A stretch of 64,000 bases of DNA from Bacteroidaceae bacterium (GCA_017555845.1 JAFZFO010000027.1:49668-113667), one strand, 5' to 3'. Numbered from the stretch's first letter, positions 35,285-44,486 are shown. Notes: generated by a model not told the origin, from the sequence alone. Program-made: numbers and translations.

Positions 35285-36346
35285 GTGAAAAGATGCTTCC
35301 TACGTGTTTTGGCAGACGCCATGAACCCATATTCCTGGGTTATGGCAGCAAGAAACAAGGCTTTTGATGCCGGCGTGCTCAAGAGCAGGGAGTCCGGCAT
35401 ACCCACCATCTGCGTAGGTAACATTTCGGTTGGCGGCACAGGCAAGACACCGCACATCGAATACCTGATAAGGCTATTGGAAAACAAGTATGACATAGCC
35501 GTGCTGAGCAGAGGCTACGGCCGCAAGAGCAAAGGTTATATCAGGGCATGCGCACAATCCACAATGGAGCAGATTGGCGATGAACCGTTCCAGATGAAGG
35601 AGAAGTTCAAGGAGATCGATGTCGCCGTATGCGAGAAAAGGGTAAAAGGCATCGAGAGTCTCGTTGCAGACAATGGATCCCTGCAGGTCATCCTGCTCGA
35701 CGATGCTTTCCAGCACCGATACGCAAAGGCGGGGCTGAACATCCTGCTCATTGACAGCAACCGCCCCGTCTGGAGAGATAATGTAATGCCGTTCGGCCGT
35801 CTGCGCGAGACCCCAAGCGGCATCAAGCGCGCCGACATTGTCATAATGACCAAATGCAAAGTGATGACTGGCGAACAAAAGGAAGAGTGCCGCCGTTACA
35901 TAAAAGCGATAAAGGAGATTCCTGTATACTTCTCGACAATATGCTATGGAAAACCATACCATCTGTTCGGGAGCAAGCAGGCCGATACTGAGATTGGCAA
36001 GGAGAGCAGCGTGCTGCTTATAACGGGCATAGCCAACCCACAGCCTTTGAAAGCGGAGATTGAGAGGTTGGGTGCAAGGACGGAGCTCATGCAGTATGGC
36101 GACCATCACAATTTCAGCACCGCCGAACTTGATGATATTGCCGGACACTTTTCCAAAAACAGGCACACGATGATTGTGACCACAGAAAAGGACGCTACCA
36201 GAATAACGCAGAGGAAAGATTTGCCGCAGATTGTGCGCGACAACATATACGCCCTACCCATTGAGGTAAGGTTCATGGACGGAGAAGAAAAATTGTTTAA
36301 CGAAAATATTTACGACTATGTTACAGAAAATTCAAGAGACTGCTGA
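35285..36346 (+). CDS. lpxK: Tetraacyldisaccharide 4'-kinase (LpxK)
   Basis: Adds the 4'-phosphate to the lipid A precursor at the inner face of the inner membrane. A 353-residue protein. The Walker A motif is VGNISVGGTGKTPHIEYLI (about residues 41-59); ILLDDAFQHRYAKAGLNILL and LPFGRLRETPSG-like MPFGRLRETPSGIKRAD are family segments. The start is a GTG at 35285; an ATG at 35321 would remove 12 residues, but related proteins have a similar N-terminal extension. It overlaps the next gene by 29 bases, which implies tight coupling. Confidence 0.95.
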   Translation: MKRCFLRVLADAMNPYSWVMAARNKAFDAGVLKSRESGIPTICVGNISVGGTGKTPHIEYLIRLLENKYDIAVLSRGYGRKSKGYIRACAQSTMEQIGDEPFQMKEKFKEIDVAVCEKRVKGIESLVADNGSLQVILLDDAFQHRYAKAGLNILLIDSNRPVWRDNVMPFGRLRETPSGIKRADIVIMTKCKVMTGEQKEECRRYIKAIKEIPVYFSTICYGKPYHLFGSKQADTEIGKESSVLLITGIANPQPLKAEIERLGARTELMQYGDHHNFSTAELDDIAGHFSKNRHTMIVTTEKDATRITQRKDLPQIVRDNIYALPIEVRFMDGEEKLFNENIYDYVTENSRDC

Positions 36347-37127
36347 ATTTCTCAGAGGCAAGATGACAACATCGCCCGAGACCGCCATCATCCTTGGCAC
36401 CGGTCTTGGTAGCCTTGTAAATGAGATTACCGACAAATATGAGATTGAATACAAAGACATTCCCAACTTCCCGCTCTCAACAGTAGAGGGCCACTCGGGC
36501 AAGCTCATCTTCGGTAAATTGGGCAACAAGGAGATTATGGCAATGCAGGGCCGCTTCCACTTCTACGAAGGCTATTCAATGAAAGAGGTAACATTCCCTG
36601 TACGCGTAATGCGCGAGCTGGGCATCAAGACACTCTTTGTTTCAAATGCAGCCGGCGGCATGAACCCTGATTTCCTCATTGGCGACCTCATGATCATCAA
36701 TGACCACATCAACTTCTTCCCCGAGCACCCGTTGCGCGGCAAGAACATCCCTTATGGCGACCGTTTCCCCGACATGAGTGCCGCATATGACAAGCAGCTC
36801 ATTGCCATGGCAAAGGAAATTGCAGCCGAGAAGGGCATCCGCGTTGTTGAAGGCGTGTACCTTGGCACACAGGGTCCTACTTTCGAGACACCTGCAGAGT
36901 ACCGCATGTTCCACCGCATGGGTGGCGATGCCGTGGGCATGTCAACCGTTCCCGAGGTTATTGTTGCCCGCCACTGCGGCATACGCGTATTCGGCATTTC
37001 AGTCATTACCGACCTTGGCATTGAGGGCATCGTTGTAGAGTGCAGCCACGAGGAGGTACAGAAAGCTGCCGACGAGGCACAGCCAAAGATGACAACAATA
37101 TTCCGTGAAATTGTAAACCGTGCATAA
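36318..37127 (+). CDS. punA: Purine nucleoside phosphorylase, PNP/MTAP type
   Basis: Splits purine nucleosides with phosphate to release the base for salvage. A 269-residue trimeric-type PNP. Motifs: ETAIILGTGLGSLVNEI (phosphate loop), MQGRFHFYEGYSMKEV, FVSNAAGGMNP, LGTQGPTFETPAEYRMF (purine Glu) and DAVGMSTVPEVIVARH. It would act on inosine and guanosine rather than adenosine, judging by subfamily. The ATG at 36318 lies inside the 3' end of lpxK (29-base overlap). Confidence 0.95.
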   Translation: MLQKIQETAEFLRGKMTTSPETAIILGTGLGSLVNEITDKYEIEYKDIPNFPLSTVEGHSGKLIFGKLGNKEIMAMQGRFHFYEGYSMKEVTFPVRVMRELGIKTLFVSNAAGGMNPDFLIGDLMIINDHINFFPEHPLRGKNIPYGDRFPDMSAAYDKQLIAMAKEIAAEKGIRVVEGVYLGTQGPTFETPAEYRMFHRMGGDAVGMSTVPEVIVARHCGIRVFGISVITDLGIEGIVVECSHEEVQKAADEAQPKMTTIFREIVNRA

Positions 37128-37137
37128 CACAACAGAC

Positions 37138-38172
37138 ATGAACACGACAAAACGCACTGAAATATCATCACTTGGAGAGTTCGGTTTCATCGAGCGTCTC
37201 ACAAAGGATATCACACCTGTAAACAAGGAGACAGTCAAGGGCATTGGTGACGACGCTGCAATATTGCAGTTCAGCAACGATGAGGAGGTCCTCATCACCA
37301 CCGACCTGTTCATGGAAGGCGTACATTTCGACCTCACTTACTTCCCGCTCAAGCACCTTGGCTACAAGGTTGTAGTCGCTAACATCTCGGACATATATGC
37401 AATGAACGGCACACCAAAGCAGATAACCGTTTCTTTGGGTATCAGCCGCAAGTTCTGCATTGAGGACGTAGAGGAGCTGTATTCGGGAATGAGACTTGCA
37501 TGCGAGCAGTACGGAGTCGACATCGTAGGCGGCGACACCACATCGTCACTCACAGGTCTTGCCATCAGCATAACAGCAACCGGAACCGCACCAAAAGGCA
37601 CTGCTGTGAGAAGAAGCACAGCAAAAGAGACCGACCTGATATGCGTTACCGGTAATTTGGGAGCAGCATACATGGGACTCCAATTGCTTGAACGTGAGAA
37701 GATTGCCACCGCCGACAAGGACTTGCAGCCCGATTTCTCGGGCAAGGAGTATATCCTTGAGCGTCAGTTGAAGCCCGAAGCACGCAAGGAAGTCATTGAA
37801 AAGCTGCGCAGCGAGAACATCAAGCCTACAGCCATGATGGATATCAGCGATGGCCTTGCATCGGAGTTGATGCACATCTGCAAGCAGAGTGGCGTTGGTT
37901 GCCGCATCTACGAAGAGCGCATTCCTATCGACTACCAGACTGCGATAATGGCCGAGGAACTGAACCTGAATGTCATCACTTGCGCACTTGGTGGCGGAGA
38001 GGATTACGAGTTGCTGTTTACCGTACCCATCGCCGACCACGAGAAGGTTGCAGCAATGAAGGATGTACGTGTAATTGGCCACATCGTAAGCGACACCATG
38101 GGACTGGCCCTCATCACACGCGACGGTGTTGAGATGCAGCTGAAGGCACAGGGCTGGACATCACAGGAATAA
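37138..38172 (+). CDS. thiL: Thiamine-monophosphate kinase
   Basis: Phosphorylates thiamine monophosphate to the active diphosphate cofactor. A 344-residue AIR-synthase-like protein. Key segments: GEFGFIERLTKDI at the start, GIGDDAAILQ, ITTDLFMEGVHFDLTYFP, VANISDIYAMNGTPKQI and VGGDTTSS (ATP/Mg aspartates), then MDISDGLASELMHI and GGGEDYELLFTV. The ATG at 37138 is preferred over a GTG at 37120, which is inside the preceding gene. No thiamine riboswitch or thi operon adjoins it. Confidence 0.95.
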   Translation: MNTTKRTEISSLGEFGFIERLTKDITPVNKETVKGIGDDAAILQFSNDEEVLITTDLFMEGVHFDLTYFPLKHLGYKVVVANISDIYAMNGTPKQITVSLGISRKFCIEDVEELYSGMRLACEQYGVDIVGGDTTSSLTGLAISITATGTAPKGTAVRRSTAKETDLICVTGNLGAAYMGLQLLEREKIATADKDLQPDFSGKEYILERQLKPEARKEVIEKLRSENIKPTAMMDISDGLASELMHICKQSGVGCRIYEERIPIDYQTAIMAEELNLNVITCALGGGEDYELLFTVPIADHEKVAAMKDVRVIGHIVSDTMGLALITRDGVEMQLKAQGWTSQE

Positions 38173-38178
38173 CCGCCT

Positions 38179-38400
38179 ATGATCTTGCACAACATTGTAC
38201 AGGCAATATTCCTGTTGACCGGGGCAATATCCTTTCTGTCGGCTGCCTTTGACTGGGAGTGGTTCTTCACCGCCGACAATGCCCGATTTGCAGTAAACAA
38301 ATTCGGGCGTAAAGGAGCACGATGGATATACGGAATAATCGGCCTGCTATTGATGGCAGCTGCAGTATTTTTCTATTTCCAGATAGAAAAGTTCAAATGA
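38179..38400 (+). CDS. Small two-helix membrane protein, Imm17-like
   Basis: A 73-residue protein with two membrane helices (about 5-22, IVQAIFLLTGAISFLSAA, and 48-67, WIYGIIGLLLMAAAVFFYF) joined by a loop with WEWFFTADNAR and FGRKGARWIYGI. This pattern matches the Imm17 family, named for immunity proteins of polymorphic toxin systems. There is no toxin gene here; the gene follows thiL by 6 bases and ends at a strong terminator, so it looks like a resident member with a different or unknown role. The family match is from memory and moderate. Confidence 0.6.
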   Translation: MILHNIVQAIFLLTGAISFLSAAFDWEWFFTADNARFAVNKFGRKGARWIYGIIGLLLMAAAVFFYFQIEKFK

Positions 38401-38447
38401 ATAAAACAATAAACGGACAGCATTGCACTGTCCGTTTATTGTTTTAT
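38401..38447. terminator. Bidirectional terminator between Imm17-like gene and mrp
   Basis: A perfect 20-bp stem (38401-38420 with 38428-38447) and loop CATTGCA. It overlaps the stop codon of mrp (TTA at 38444-38446) and starts right after the plus-strand stop. Confidence 0.9.
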
Positions 38448-39547
38448 TTTGTTCCGACTATCTTCGTCTCTGGCAACTCCTCATTACGCTTTGCCGTCTG
38501 TTCCACAAGTGCAGCTGCAACCTGTAGAAAGGCCTGTCCATCGGGGCTGTCGGCCCTCATCGCAACCGGCACACCGGCATCGCCACTCTCGCAAATGCTC
38601 TGTACAAGAGGAATCTGACCGATAAGGGGGATGCCATAGGACTCAGCCATACGTTTACCGCCCTCCTTGCCGAAGATATAATATCTGTTGTTCGGCAATT
38701 CGGCAGGAGTGAACCATGCCATATTCTCCACGAGTCCGAGAATGGGCACAGCCACCTTGTCGTTTATAAACATGTTCACGCCCTTTATGGCAGCCGCCAA
38801 TGCCACCTCCTGCGGAGTTGTAACTACAACAGCACCCGTCAGGGCAAGACACTGCACAATGGTAAGATGTATGTCACTTGTACCCGGAGGAAGGTCAATA
38901 AGGAAATAGTCAAGATCGCCCCAGTTCGCATCGGCGATAAGCTGCTTCAAGGCATTGCTTGCCATACCGCCACGCCACAGGATTGCCTGGTCCGGATCAA
39001 CGAAGAAACCGATTGACAGAACCTTGACTCCATATTTCTCAATGGGCTGTATAAGATCGCGACCGTCGATATTCTCGCTATAAGGACGTGCATCCTCAAC
39101 GCTGAACATCTTGGGGATTGAAGGGCCGAAGATATCGGCATCGAGCAAGCCCACCTTGTAACCCAAACGGGCCAAAGCAATGGCAAGGTTAGCAGAAACG
39201 GTAGATTTACCGACACCACCTTTTCCCGATGAGACAGCGATGATATTCTTTACCTGGGGCAGGAATTTGCCCACCTCGGGGCGCATTGCCTGACGGCTGA
39301 CAACACTGATATTTCCCTCAATCTCAACCTCTTTACCTACATAAAGATGTATGGCAGCCTCGGCCGATTTCACCACGGAACGGATGAACGGGTCGGTAGG
39401 TTTGTCAAAAATAAGCGAGAAGCTTACCTTGTTGCCGTCGATGCGGATATTGTCATCGACCATACCGGCCTCTACAAGGTTCTTTCCGTTTCCCGGATAA
39501 CGCACCTTCTCAAGCGCGTCCATTATAAGTTTCGGATATAATGCCAT
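38444..39547 (-). CDS. mrp: Mrp/ApbC family Fe-S cluster carrier ATPase
   Basis: A 367-residue cytoplasmic P-loop protein that carries Fe-S clusters to apoproteins. The N-terminal MIP18-like domain (MALYPKLIMDALEKVRYPG ... IRSVVKSAEAAIHLYV) is followed by the deviant Walker A motif SSGKGGVGKSTVSANLAIAL, then GLLDADIFGPSIPKMF, YFLIDLPPGTSDIHLTI and VVTTPQEVALAAAIKGVNM. The typical C-terminal CxxC is not evident; after GLVENMAWF the expected cysteine pair is replaced by TPAELPNNRYYIFG, as in some Bacteroidetes members, so cluster binding may differ. Start: ATG at 39547 rather than the TTG at 39556. Confidence 0.92.
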   Translation of the reverse strand: MALYPKLIMDALEKVRYPGNGKNLVEAGMVDDNIRIDGNKVSFSLIFDKPTDPFIRSVVKSAEAAIHLYVGKEVEIEGNISVVSRQAMRPEVGKFLPQVKNIIAVSSGKGGVGKSTVSANLAIALARLGYKVGLLDADIFGPSIPKMFSVEDARPYSENIDGRDLIQPIEKYGVKVLSIGFFVDPDQAILWRGGMASNALKQLIADANWGDLDYFLIDLPPGTSDIHLTIVQCLALTGAVVVTTPQEVALAAAIKGVNMFINDKVAVPILGLVENMAWFTPAELPNNRYYIFGKEGGKRMAESYGIPLIGQIPLVQSICESGDAGVPVAMRADSPDGQAFLQVAAALVEQTAKRNEELPETKIVGTK

Positions 39548-39567
39548 AATTTTCAATTCTTAAGTAT

Positions 39568-39726
39568 GAAAGGTGAAAAATGAAAGCTTGCGCAAGCGAG
39601 TGGACGGAAATTTATTTACGTACGCAACTCACGCGGCCAAGTTTCAATCACACATAGTGTGGTTAAAGGTAAAATCTACTGACCTCGGTTTTCCGTTCTC
39701 CGCTTTCAGATTTCCGTTTTCAGTTT
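39568..39726. repeat. Repeat cluster between mrp and the Dabb gene
   Basis: Contains a purine-rich piece (GAAAGGTGAAAAATGAAAGC), a 12-bp palindrome GCTTGCGCAAGC (39586-39597), the hairpin AATCACACATAGTGTGGTT (39646-39664) followed by AAAGG, and a pyrimidine-rich tail (TTTTCCGTTCTCCGCTTTC) that is the reverse form of the purine module. The middle hairpin matches one at 47115-47133. Confidence 0.65.
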
Positions 39727-40029
39727 TCAGATTAAATAGTCAGCCTCAGCGCGTCCTTCGGTTATGCCCTTGAAATAGGCGGCCACCTCAACATGCGCAG
39801 GATGCACCTTGTAACGTTCCATTGCATCGGCATCTTCAAAAGCCGACACCAGCACCGCATCATATGCAGTACCTGCCACACACACGTTGATACCTACCTC
39901 AAGCGACTTGATTTCGGGGATTACACCAACGAGAGCCTCGAGATGCTCCTTGACCCACTGCGCGTGCTGCAGCTTGCTCTTTCCGTTTGCGCCATCAATG
40001 AAGCGCCACATCACTATATGCTTGAACAT
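39727..40029 (-). CDS. Dabb (stress-responsive alpha/beta barrel) family protein
   Basis: A 100-residue ferredoxin-like fold protein. It starts MFKHIVMWRF, the signature of the Dabb family, and has the matching KSLEVGINVCVAG and DAVLVSAFEDADAMERYKVH. Members form dimeric barrels; most functions are unknown. It follows trmB by 14 bases on the same strand, and its end abuts a repeat cluster. Confidence 0.85.
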   Translation of the reverse strand: MFKHIVMWRFIDGANGKSKLQHAQWVKEHLEALVGVIPEIKSLEVGINVCVAGTAYDAVLVSAFEDADAMERYKVHPAHVEVAAYFKGITEGRAEADYLI

Positions 40030-40043
40030 GATTCTTTTTCTTG

Positions 40044-40802
40044 TTATTTGGTTGTTTCAAGGCAGCTTCTCTTGCTGCGTCCGTAGCTGCGGTACTCATC
40101 AAGCTCTATCTCGACATCAGGCTCGGCATACTGCTCCATAGCCGGCAAGTTGAAGGCAATATACTTGATTGTTATTCCGCGAGAAAGCCACTGCGATTCG
40201 TAGTAAGTACGTATCTGCAGCACATCGCTAACCTCATCCTGTCCGTGTACATCATCAATACACTCCACAACAGGAAGGTTGTTTACCTCGGTAATATACT
40301 TGGTATATGTGAACATGAAGTTACTGTCGGTCTTCAAATGCACGATGGCATCGCTTGAAAGGATATTGCGGTAGCGCGCAAGGAAAAGCGACGAGGTAAG
40401 ACGCTTTGTCTGCTTCTTCATCTGCGGATCGGGGAATGTGAGCCAAATCTCACTCACCTCGCCTGCAGCGAAAAGACGGTCGATGATCTCGATATTAGTA
40501 CGCAGGAAACCTACGTTCGAAAGCCCAGACTCAAGCGCATCTGTTGCGCCGGTCCACATGCGGGCACCCTTGATATCCACTCCGATGAAGTTCTTTTCGG
40601 GGAAACGGCGTGCAAGAGCCACAGTATACTCTCCCCTGCCACAGCCAAGTTCCAGCACAATCGGATTGTCGTTCTTGAAAAAGTCGCGTCCCCAATTGCC
40701 CTTGAGTGGAAACTCCACATCATCAATCATCGAATATGGATGTTCAATGACATTAGGGTATGCTGCCATATCGGCAAATTTCTTCAGTTTACCTTTTCCC
40801 AT
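40044..40802 (-). CDS. trmB: tRNA (guanine-N7-)-methyltransferase (TrmB)
   Basis: Methylates G46 of tRNAs at N7 using AdoMet. A 252-residue protein with [20 protein letters not shown] (AdoMet site), [13 protein letters not shown], and [20 protein letters not shown], the TrmB signature of the substrate loop. The N terminus ([18 protein letters not shown]) and the C-terminal YESQWLSRG are also typical of Bacteroidota members. It follows ilvE by 11 bases on the minus strand. Confidence 0.95.
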   Translation of the reverse strand: MGKGKLKKFADMAAYPNVIEHPYSMIDDVEFPLKGNWGRDFFKNDNPIVLELGCGRGEYTVALARRFPEKNFIGVDIKGARMWTGATDALESGLSNVGFLRTNIEIIDRLFAAGEVSEIWLTFPDPQMKKQTKRLTSSLFLARYRNILSSDAIVHLKTDSNFMFTYTKYITEVNNLPVVECIDDVHGQDEVSDVLQIRTYYESQWLSRGITIKYIAFNLPAMEQYAEPDVEIELDEYRSYGRSKRSCLETTK

Positions 40803-40813
40803 AACTGTTTTTA

Positions 40814-41833
40814 TTATTCAATGACAGTTACCCAACCATATGGATCGGCAACATCGCCATATTGTATTGCACGCAAACGGGTGTAGAGCTCTGTAAGCAC
40901 TGGGCCCGGTTTGCCATCTTTTGAAATCACATATGATACTCCATTCTCAACATCATCAATGCGGCCTATAGGCGACACCACTGCTGCTGTGCCACATGCA
41001 CCTGCCTCATCAAAAGTAGAGAGCTCCTCCTCGGGGACCTGACGCTGCTCAACAGTCATTCCCATATCGGCAGCAAGACGCATAAGGCTGTTATTGGTAA
41101 TTGAAGGCAAGATAGATGTTGATTTTGGAGTCACATAGGTGTTGCCCTTTATGCCAATGAAGTTGGCAGCTCCGCACTCGTCAACATATCTCTTTTCCTT
41201 TGCATCAAGATATATCTCGCATGCATAGCCCTCGCTGTGAGCCTGACAGCTTGCCTTCATACCGGCTGCATAGTTGCCACCGACCTTGAAACGGCCTGTA
41301 CCAAGTGGAGCGGCACGGTCAAAATGACGGTATATTACAAAATCATTCACGCCAAAGCCCTTCTTGAAATATGGGCCTACGGGTGTCACGAATATTACAA
41401 ACAGATACTCTTTTGAAGGATTCACACCAACCTGGGCACTTGTACCAATGAGCAAAGGGCGTATATACAACGACGCTCCGCTCTCATATGGAGGTACGAA
41501 CTCCTTGTTCAGTTCAACGACCTTTGTAACCATCTCGCGGAAAAGTTCGGTACTGATGTGCGGCATAAGAATACCGTCACAGCTGTTTCTCAAACGCTCG
41601 GCATTTGCCTCGAGACGGAATATGCGCACCTTGCCATCCTTACCACGGAACGCCTTGAGGCCCTCAAAAGCACTCTGGCCATAGTGCAGGCATGTTGCAG
41701 CCATGTGAATATTGATATGTTCTTCGGTTGAAACCTCTACGGTTCCCCATGCTCCATCCTTGTAATGGCAACGTACATTGCCATTGGTTTTTCTGTAGCC
41801 AAACCCTAAATTTGACCAATCCATATTATCCAT
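40814..41833 (-). CDS. ilvE: Branched-chain amino acid aminotransferase
   Basis: A 339-residue PLP enzyme (fold type IV, class IIa) for the last step of Leu, Ile and Val synthesis. Visible: [20 protein letters not shown] around the PLP lysine region, [37 protein letters not shown] and [29 protein letters not shown]-type [12 protein letters not shown] marks the class II subfamily. Length is normal. It starts with [13 protein letters not shown]; a -7-like box lies about 30 bases upstream. Confidence 0.95.
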   Translation of the reverse strand: MDNMDWSNLGFGYRKTNGNVRCHYKDGAWGTVEVSTEEHINIHMAATCLHYGQSAFEGLKAFRGKDGKVRIFRLEANAERLRNSCDGILMPHISTELFREMVTKVVELNKEFVPPYESGASLYIRPLLIGTSAQVGVNPSKEYLFVIFVTPVGPYFKKGFGVNDFVIYRHFDRAAPLGTGRFKVGGNYAAGMKASCQAHSEGYACEIYLDAKEKRYVDECGAANFIGIKGNTYVTPKSTSILPSITNNSLMRLAADMGMTVEQRQVPEEELSTFDEAGACGTAAVVSPIGRIDDVENGVSYVISKDGKPGPVLTELYTRLRAIQYGDVADPYGWVTVIE

Positions 41834-41861
41834 TATTTCTCGTTTTCTTTATTCTGATTCG

Positions 41862-41869
41862 CGAAGATA
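41862..41869 (-). promoter_or_regulatory. Putative -7 box for ilvE
   Basis: TATCTTCG on the minus strand (one base off TAnnTTTG), 28 bases before the ilvE ATG. Confidence 0.35.
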
Positions 41870-41872
41870 AAA

Positions 41873-41920
41873 AAAATGCCGCAGATGAAAAAATTTTTAC
41901 AGACCTCAACACGGCATTTT
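41873..41920 (-). terminator. Probable terminator upstream of ilvE
   Basis: AAAATGCCG (41873-41881) pairs with CGGCATTTT (41912-41920) around a loop of 30 bases; a T-run follows on the minus strand. It would end the MATE/kinase/phosphoesterase transcript. Confidence 0.5.
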
Positions 41921-41948
41921 ACTACTGAAAATTACGCGCAATTCCGTT

Positions 41949-42437
41949 TCATGAGAGTTCTATCACTTCAAGATCACGGACATCCTTGCCATCTATTGTA
42001 AGTTTCACAAGCGTACGAACCGCCTGCCACCCTTGTTTTCCGGCAGCGCCCGGATTGACATGCAGACAATCTAGTGTATTGTCATACATCACTTTCAGGA
42101 TATGCGAATGCCCGGCAACAAAGATGTCGGGACGCTCACTGTATAGCCTGCCACGTATCGCGGGAGAATATTTGCCCGGATAACCGCCAATGTGGGTCAT
42201 CATGACATTGCACTCCTCTACCCTGAAACAAAGCACCTCATCGAAACGTTGCCTCAGTTCGTTCCCGTCGATATTACCACGCACCGCACGTACAGGGCAA
42301 TGCCCGGCAAGACGGTCAATTATAAGCGGGCTGCCTATATCGCCTGCATGCCATATTTCATCACAGTCAAAGAAATGCATCAGATATCTGTCATCCCAAT
42401 AACTGTGCGTATCGGAAAGTATGCCAATGCGTTTCAT
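41949..42437 (-). CDS. YfcE/MJ0936 family metallophosphoesterase
   Basis: A 162-residue phosphodiesterase of the calcineurin-like fold. All metal motifs are there: ILSDTHSYWDDRYL, IWHAGDIGSPLI, VRGNIDGNELRQRF, VMMTHIGGYPG and FVAGHSHILKV. Likely substrates are small phosphodiesters; the true one is unknown. The ATG at 42437 overlaps the stop of the kinase-like gene by one base (TGATG), so translation is coupled; a TTG one codon earlier is less likely. Confidence 0.92.
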   Translation of the reverse strand: MKRIGILSDTHSYWDDRYLMHFFDCDEIWHAGDIGSPLIIDRLAGHCPVRAVRGNIDGNELRQRFDEVLCFRVEECNVMMTHIGGYPGKYSPAIRGRLYSERPDIFVAGHSHILKVMYDNTLDCLHVNPGAAGKQGWQAVRTLVKLTIDGKDVRDLEVIELS

Positions 42438-43054
42438 CAAGCAAAGCGCTTTGCTATATACTGTTTAAGGAATTCAACAGTGCCGTCTACGCCAAGTCGT
42501 GACAAGTTGACACAAAGGTCATAGCTGCTTGCCTCGCCCCAATGCGTTGTTGCATAGTAATCGTGATATGAACGGCGTTTCTTGTCATTCTTCTCAAGGA
42601 ATTCAATTGCAGCCTCACGCCCAAGCCCCTCGCCATGCATAATGCGCTCGACGCGGTCGTTATGGTCGGCTGTAATGAATATGCTCAACATGGCCGGATG
42701 GTCGCGCAGCACATACTCTGCACAACGTCCTACAATTACACAGCTCTCGTTCTGGGCGATATTGCGTATTGCCTCGCTCTGTATCTCGAACAGCTTGTCG
42801 TTGTCAATGCAGCTGCCACCTGAAAGGTATTCCGAGATTGAACCGTGGATACTGAAGAAATTTCCAAACAATGAGTTTGACTCGCACTCATCGGCCTGTT
42901 CAAAAAGAGATGCATCAATACCGCTCTCACAGGCTGCAGCCTGCAACAAAGCCTTGTCATAGACCTTCACATCCAATTCACGGGCAAGTTTCTCGGCCAC
43001 CTCCTTGCCACCACTACCAAGCTGGCGTCCAATGGTAATTACAAACTGTTTCAT
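42437..43054 (-). CDS. Cytidylate kinase-like family protein
   Basis: A 205-residue P-loop protein of the cytidylate-kinase-like group (Pfam AAA_26-like), not the classic Cmk. The nucleotide loop is ITIGRQLGSGGKEVAEKLA, and KVYDKALLQAAACESGID follows. The later SCVIVGRCAEYVLRDHP and KKRRSYHDYYATTHWGEASS give the arginine-rich lid and the DLCVNLSRLGVDG end. Its substrate is not established for the family. Gene order: MATE stop to this start is 1 base, and it overlaps the phosphoesterase gene. Confidence 0.85.
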   Translation of the reverse strand: MKQFVITIGRQLGSGGKEVAEKLARELDVKVYDKALLQAAACESGIDASLFEQADECESNSLFGNFFSIHGSISEYLSGGSCIDNDKLFEIQSEAIRNIAQNESCVIVGRCAEYVLRDHPAMLSIFITADHNDRVERIMHGEGLGREAAIEFLEKNDKKRRSYHDYYATTHWGEASSYDLCVNLSRLGVDGTVEFLKQYIAKRFA

Positions 43055-43055
43055 A

Positions 43056-44447
43056 TCAAAGGTTGTTTATTTTTTCATGTTTCCACTCCCTGAACTGCAG
43101 TACAAGTGTCGCGACAGTAAGCATTGCGGCAACGACATCCGATATTGGCATACTGTACCACACGCCCTCAACACCATAATACTTAGGCAGTATTATAAGC
43201 AATGGGATGAGCATGAGCACCTGACGGGTCAATGACAGGAATATCGACCTGTTTACCTTGCCTATGCTTTGGAAGAAGTTTGTTGTCACAAGCTGGAAAC
43301 CGATGACCGGCATGAACATGCACATCACTCTCATAGCCCACGAAGCGCGCTCAATGAGCTGTGGCTCCGAGGTAAAGATATGCGCAACGATTTCAGGGAA
43401 ACCTACACAGACCACAAAACCCAATGTAGTAACCAGAGTAGCCCACAACATTGTAAGCATCAGTGCCTTGCGCACTCTGTCAGGGTGTTTTGCACCGTAG
43501 TTGTAGCTGACAATGGGCTGCATTCCCTGGGTAAGGCCAAGCACAATCATCACAAAGATGAACTGCATGCTGTTCGAGATACCATACGCAGCAGTCGAGA
43601 GGTCACCATCAGAGGTTGAGACACTATTGTTGCGCAAACCCTGATTGATGATGATGACCACCATACAGGCCGCCGTATTGATGAGGAAAGGCGACATTCC
43701 AATGCGCAATATTCTCTTGACGATATCTCTTTTGAGTTTATATATACCACGCTGCAAATGAAGCAGTTCGTTGGGGTTGCTCAACAATTTCGCCTGCCAT
43801 ATGAGTGTCATCAGCTGCGCGAGAATAGTTGCAAGCGCGGCTCCACGTATTCCCATGTCAAAGACAAAGATGAAGATTGGAGTAAGCACAGCATTCATGA
43901 CCACGGTCATTATGGTAGCAGTCATTGCCTGCTGTGGATGGCCCGATGAACGCAAGGCGGCGTTTATTCCAAAATAGAGGTGGGTAATGATATTTCCAAG
44001 CAGGATAATCTCCATATAGTCACGGGCAAATGGCAAGGTATTCTCGCTTGCACCGAAGAACAGCAGGATCTCATCAATGAAAAGAAAGGAGACCACAGCA
44101 AAGAGAATACCCACAACAACATTCAGTGTCACGAGATTGCCGAGAATGTTCCTTGCCGAATCGTAATCGCGCTGTCCCAACCTTACCGACAACAATGTTG
44201 CACCACCCACGCCAATCATTGCTCCAAAGGCAACAGAGAGGTTCATGAACGGGAAGGTATTGGTAAGTCCCGAGATGGCATCGGTTCCCACATTGGGAAT
44301 ATGACCGATGAAGGCGCGGTCAATCAGATTATACAACGATGCTGCAATCTGCGCAATGATGGCCGGGATGGCATATTGCGTAAGCAGTTTGCCGACCTTC
44401 TCAGTACCCAATTCAGTAGGTACTTTTTTTGTAGTAGTATTACTCAT
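43056..44447 (-). CDS. MATE family efflux transporter
   Basis: A 463-residue inner-membrane protein with 12 helices in two MatE halves. It begins with the family-like ELGTEKVGKLLTQYAIPAII, and has YNLIDRAFIGHIPNVG and, in the second half, IVLGLTQGMQPIVSYNYGAK. It would export cationic drugs or metabolites with Na+ or H+ in exchange; the NQR pump encoded nearby supplies Na+. First gene of a three-gene minus-strand unit with the kinase-like and phosphoesterase genes. Confidence 0.93.
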   Translation of the reverse strand: MSNTTTKKVPTELGTEKVGKLLTQYAIPAIIAQIAASLYNLIDRAFIGHIPNVGTDAISGLTNTFPFMNLSVAFGAMIGVGGATLLSVRLGQRDYDSARNILGNLVTLNVVVGILFAVVSFLFIDEILLFFGASENTLPFARDYMEIILLGNIITHLYFGINAALRSSGHPQQAMTATIMTVVMNAVLTPIFIFVFDMGIRGAALATILAQLMTLIWQAKLLSNPNELLHLQRGIYKLKRDIVKRILRIGMSPFLINTAACMVVIIINQGLRNNSVSTSDGDLSTAAYGISNSMQFIFVMIVLGLTQGMQPIVSYNYGAKHPDRVRKALMLTMLWATLVTTLGFVVCVGFPEIVAHIFTSEPQLIERASWAMRVMCMFMPVIGFQLVTTNFFQSIGKVNRSIFLSLTRQVLMLIPLLIILPKYYGVEGVWYSMPISDVVAAMLTVATLVLQFREWKHEKINNL

Positions 44448-44486
44448 AAAAATTGTAATTTCTGCCTTATGGCAACAAAAAAGATA

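Noticed and set aside
37128-37137. TPP riboswitch for thiL
   Set aside because: Only 10 bases separate thiL from the PNP gene; there is no room for one.
38179-38400. Toxin-immunity pair including the Imm17-like gene
   Set aside because: The neighbours are thiL and mrp; no toxin domain is encoded within 10 kb on either side.
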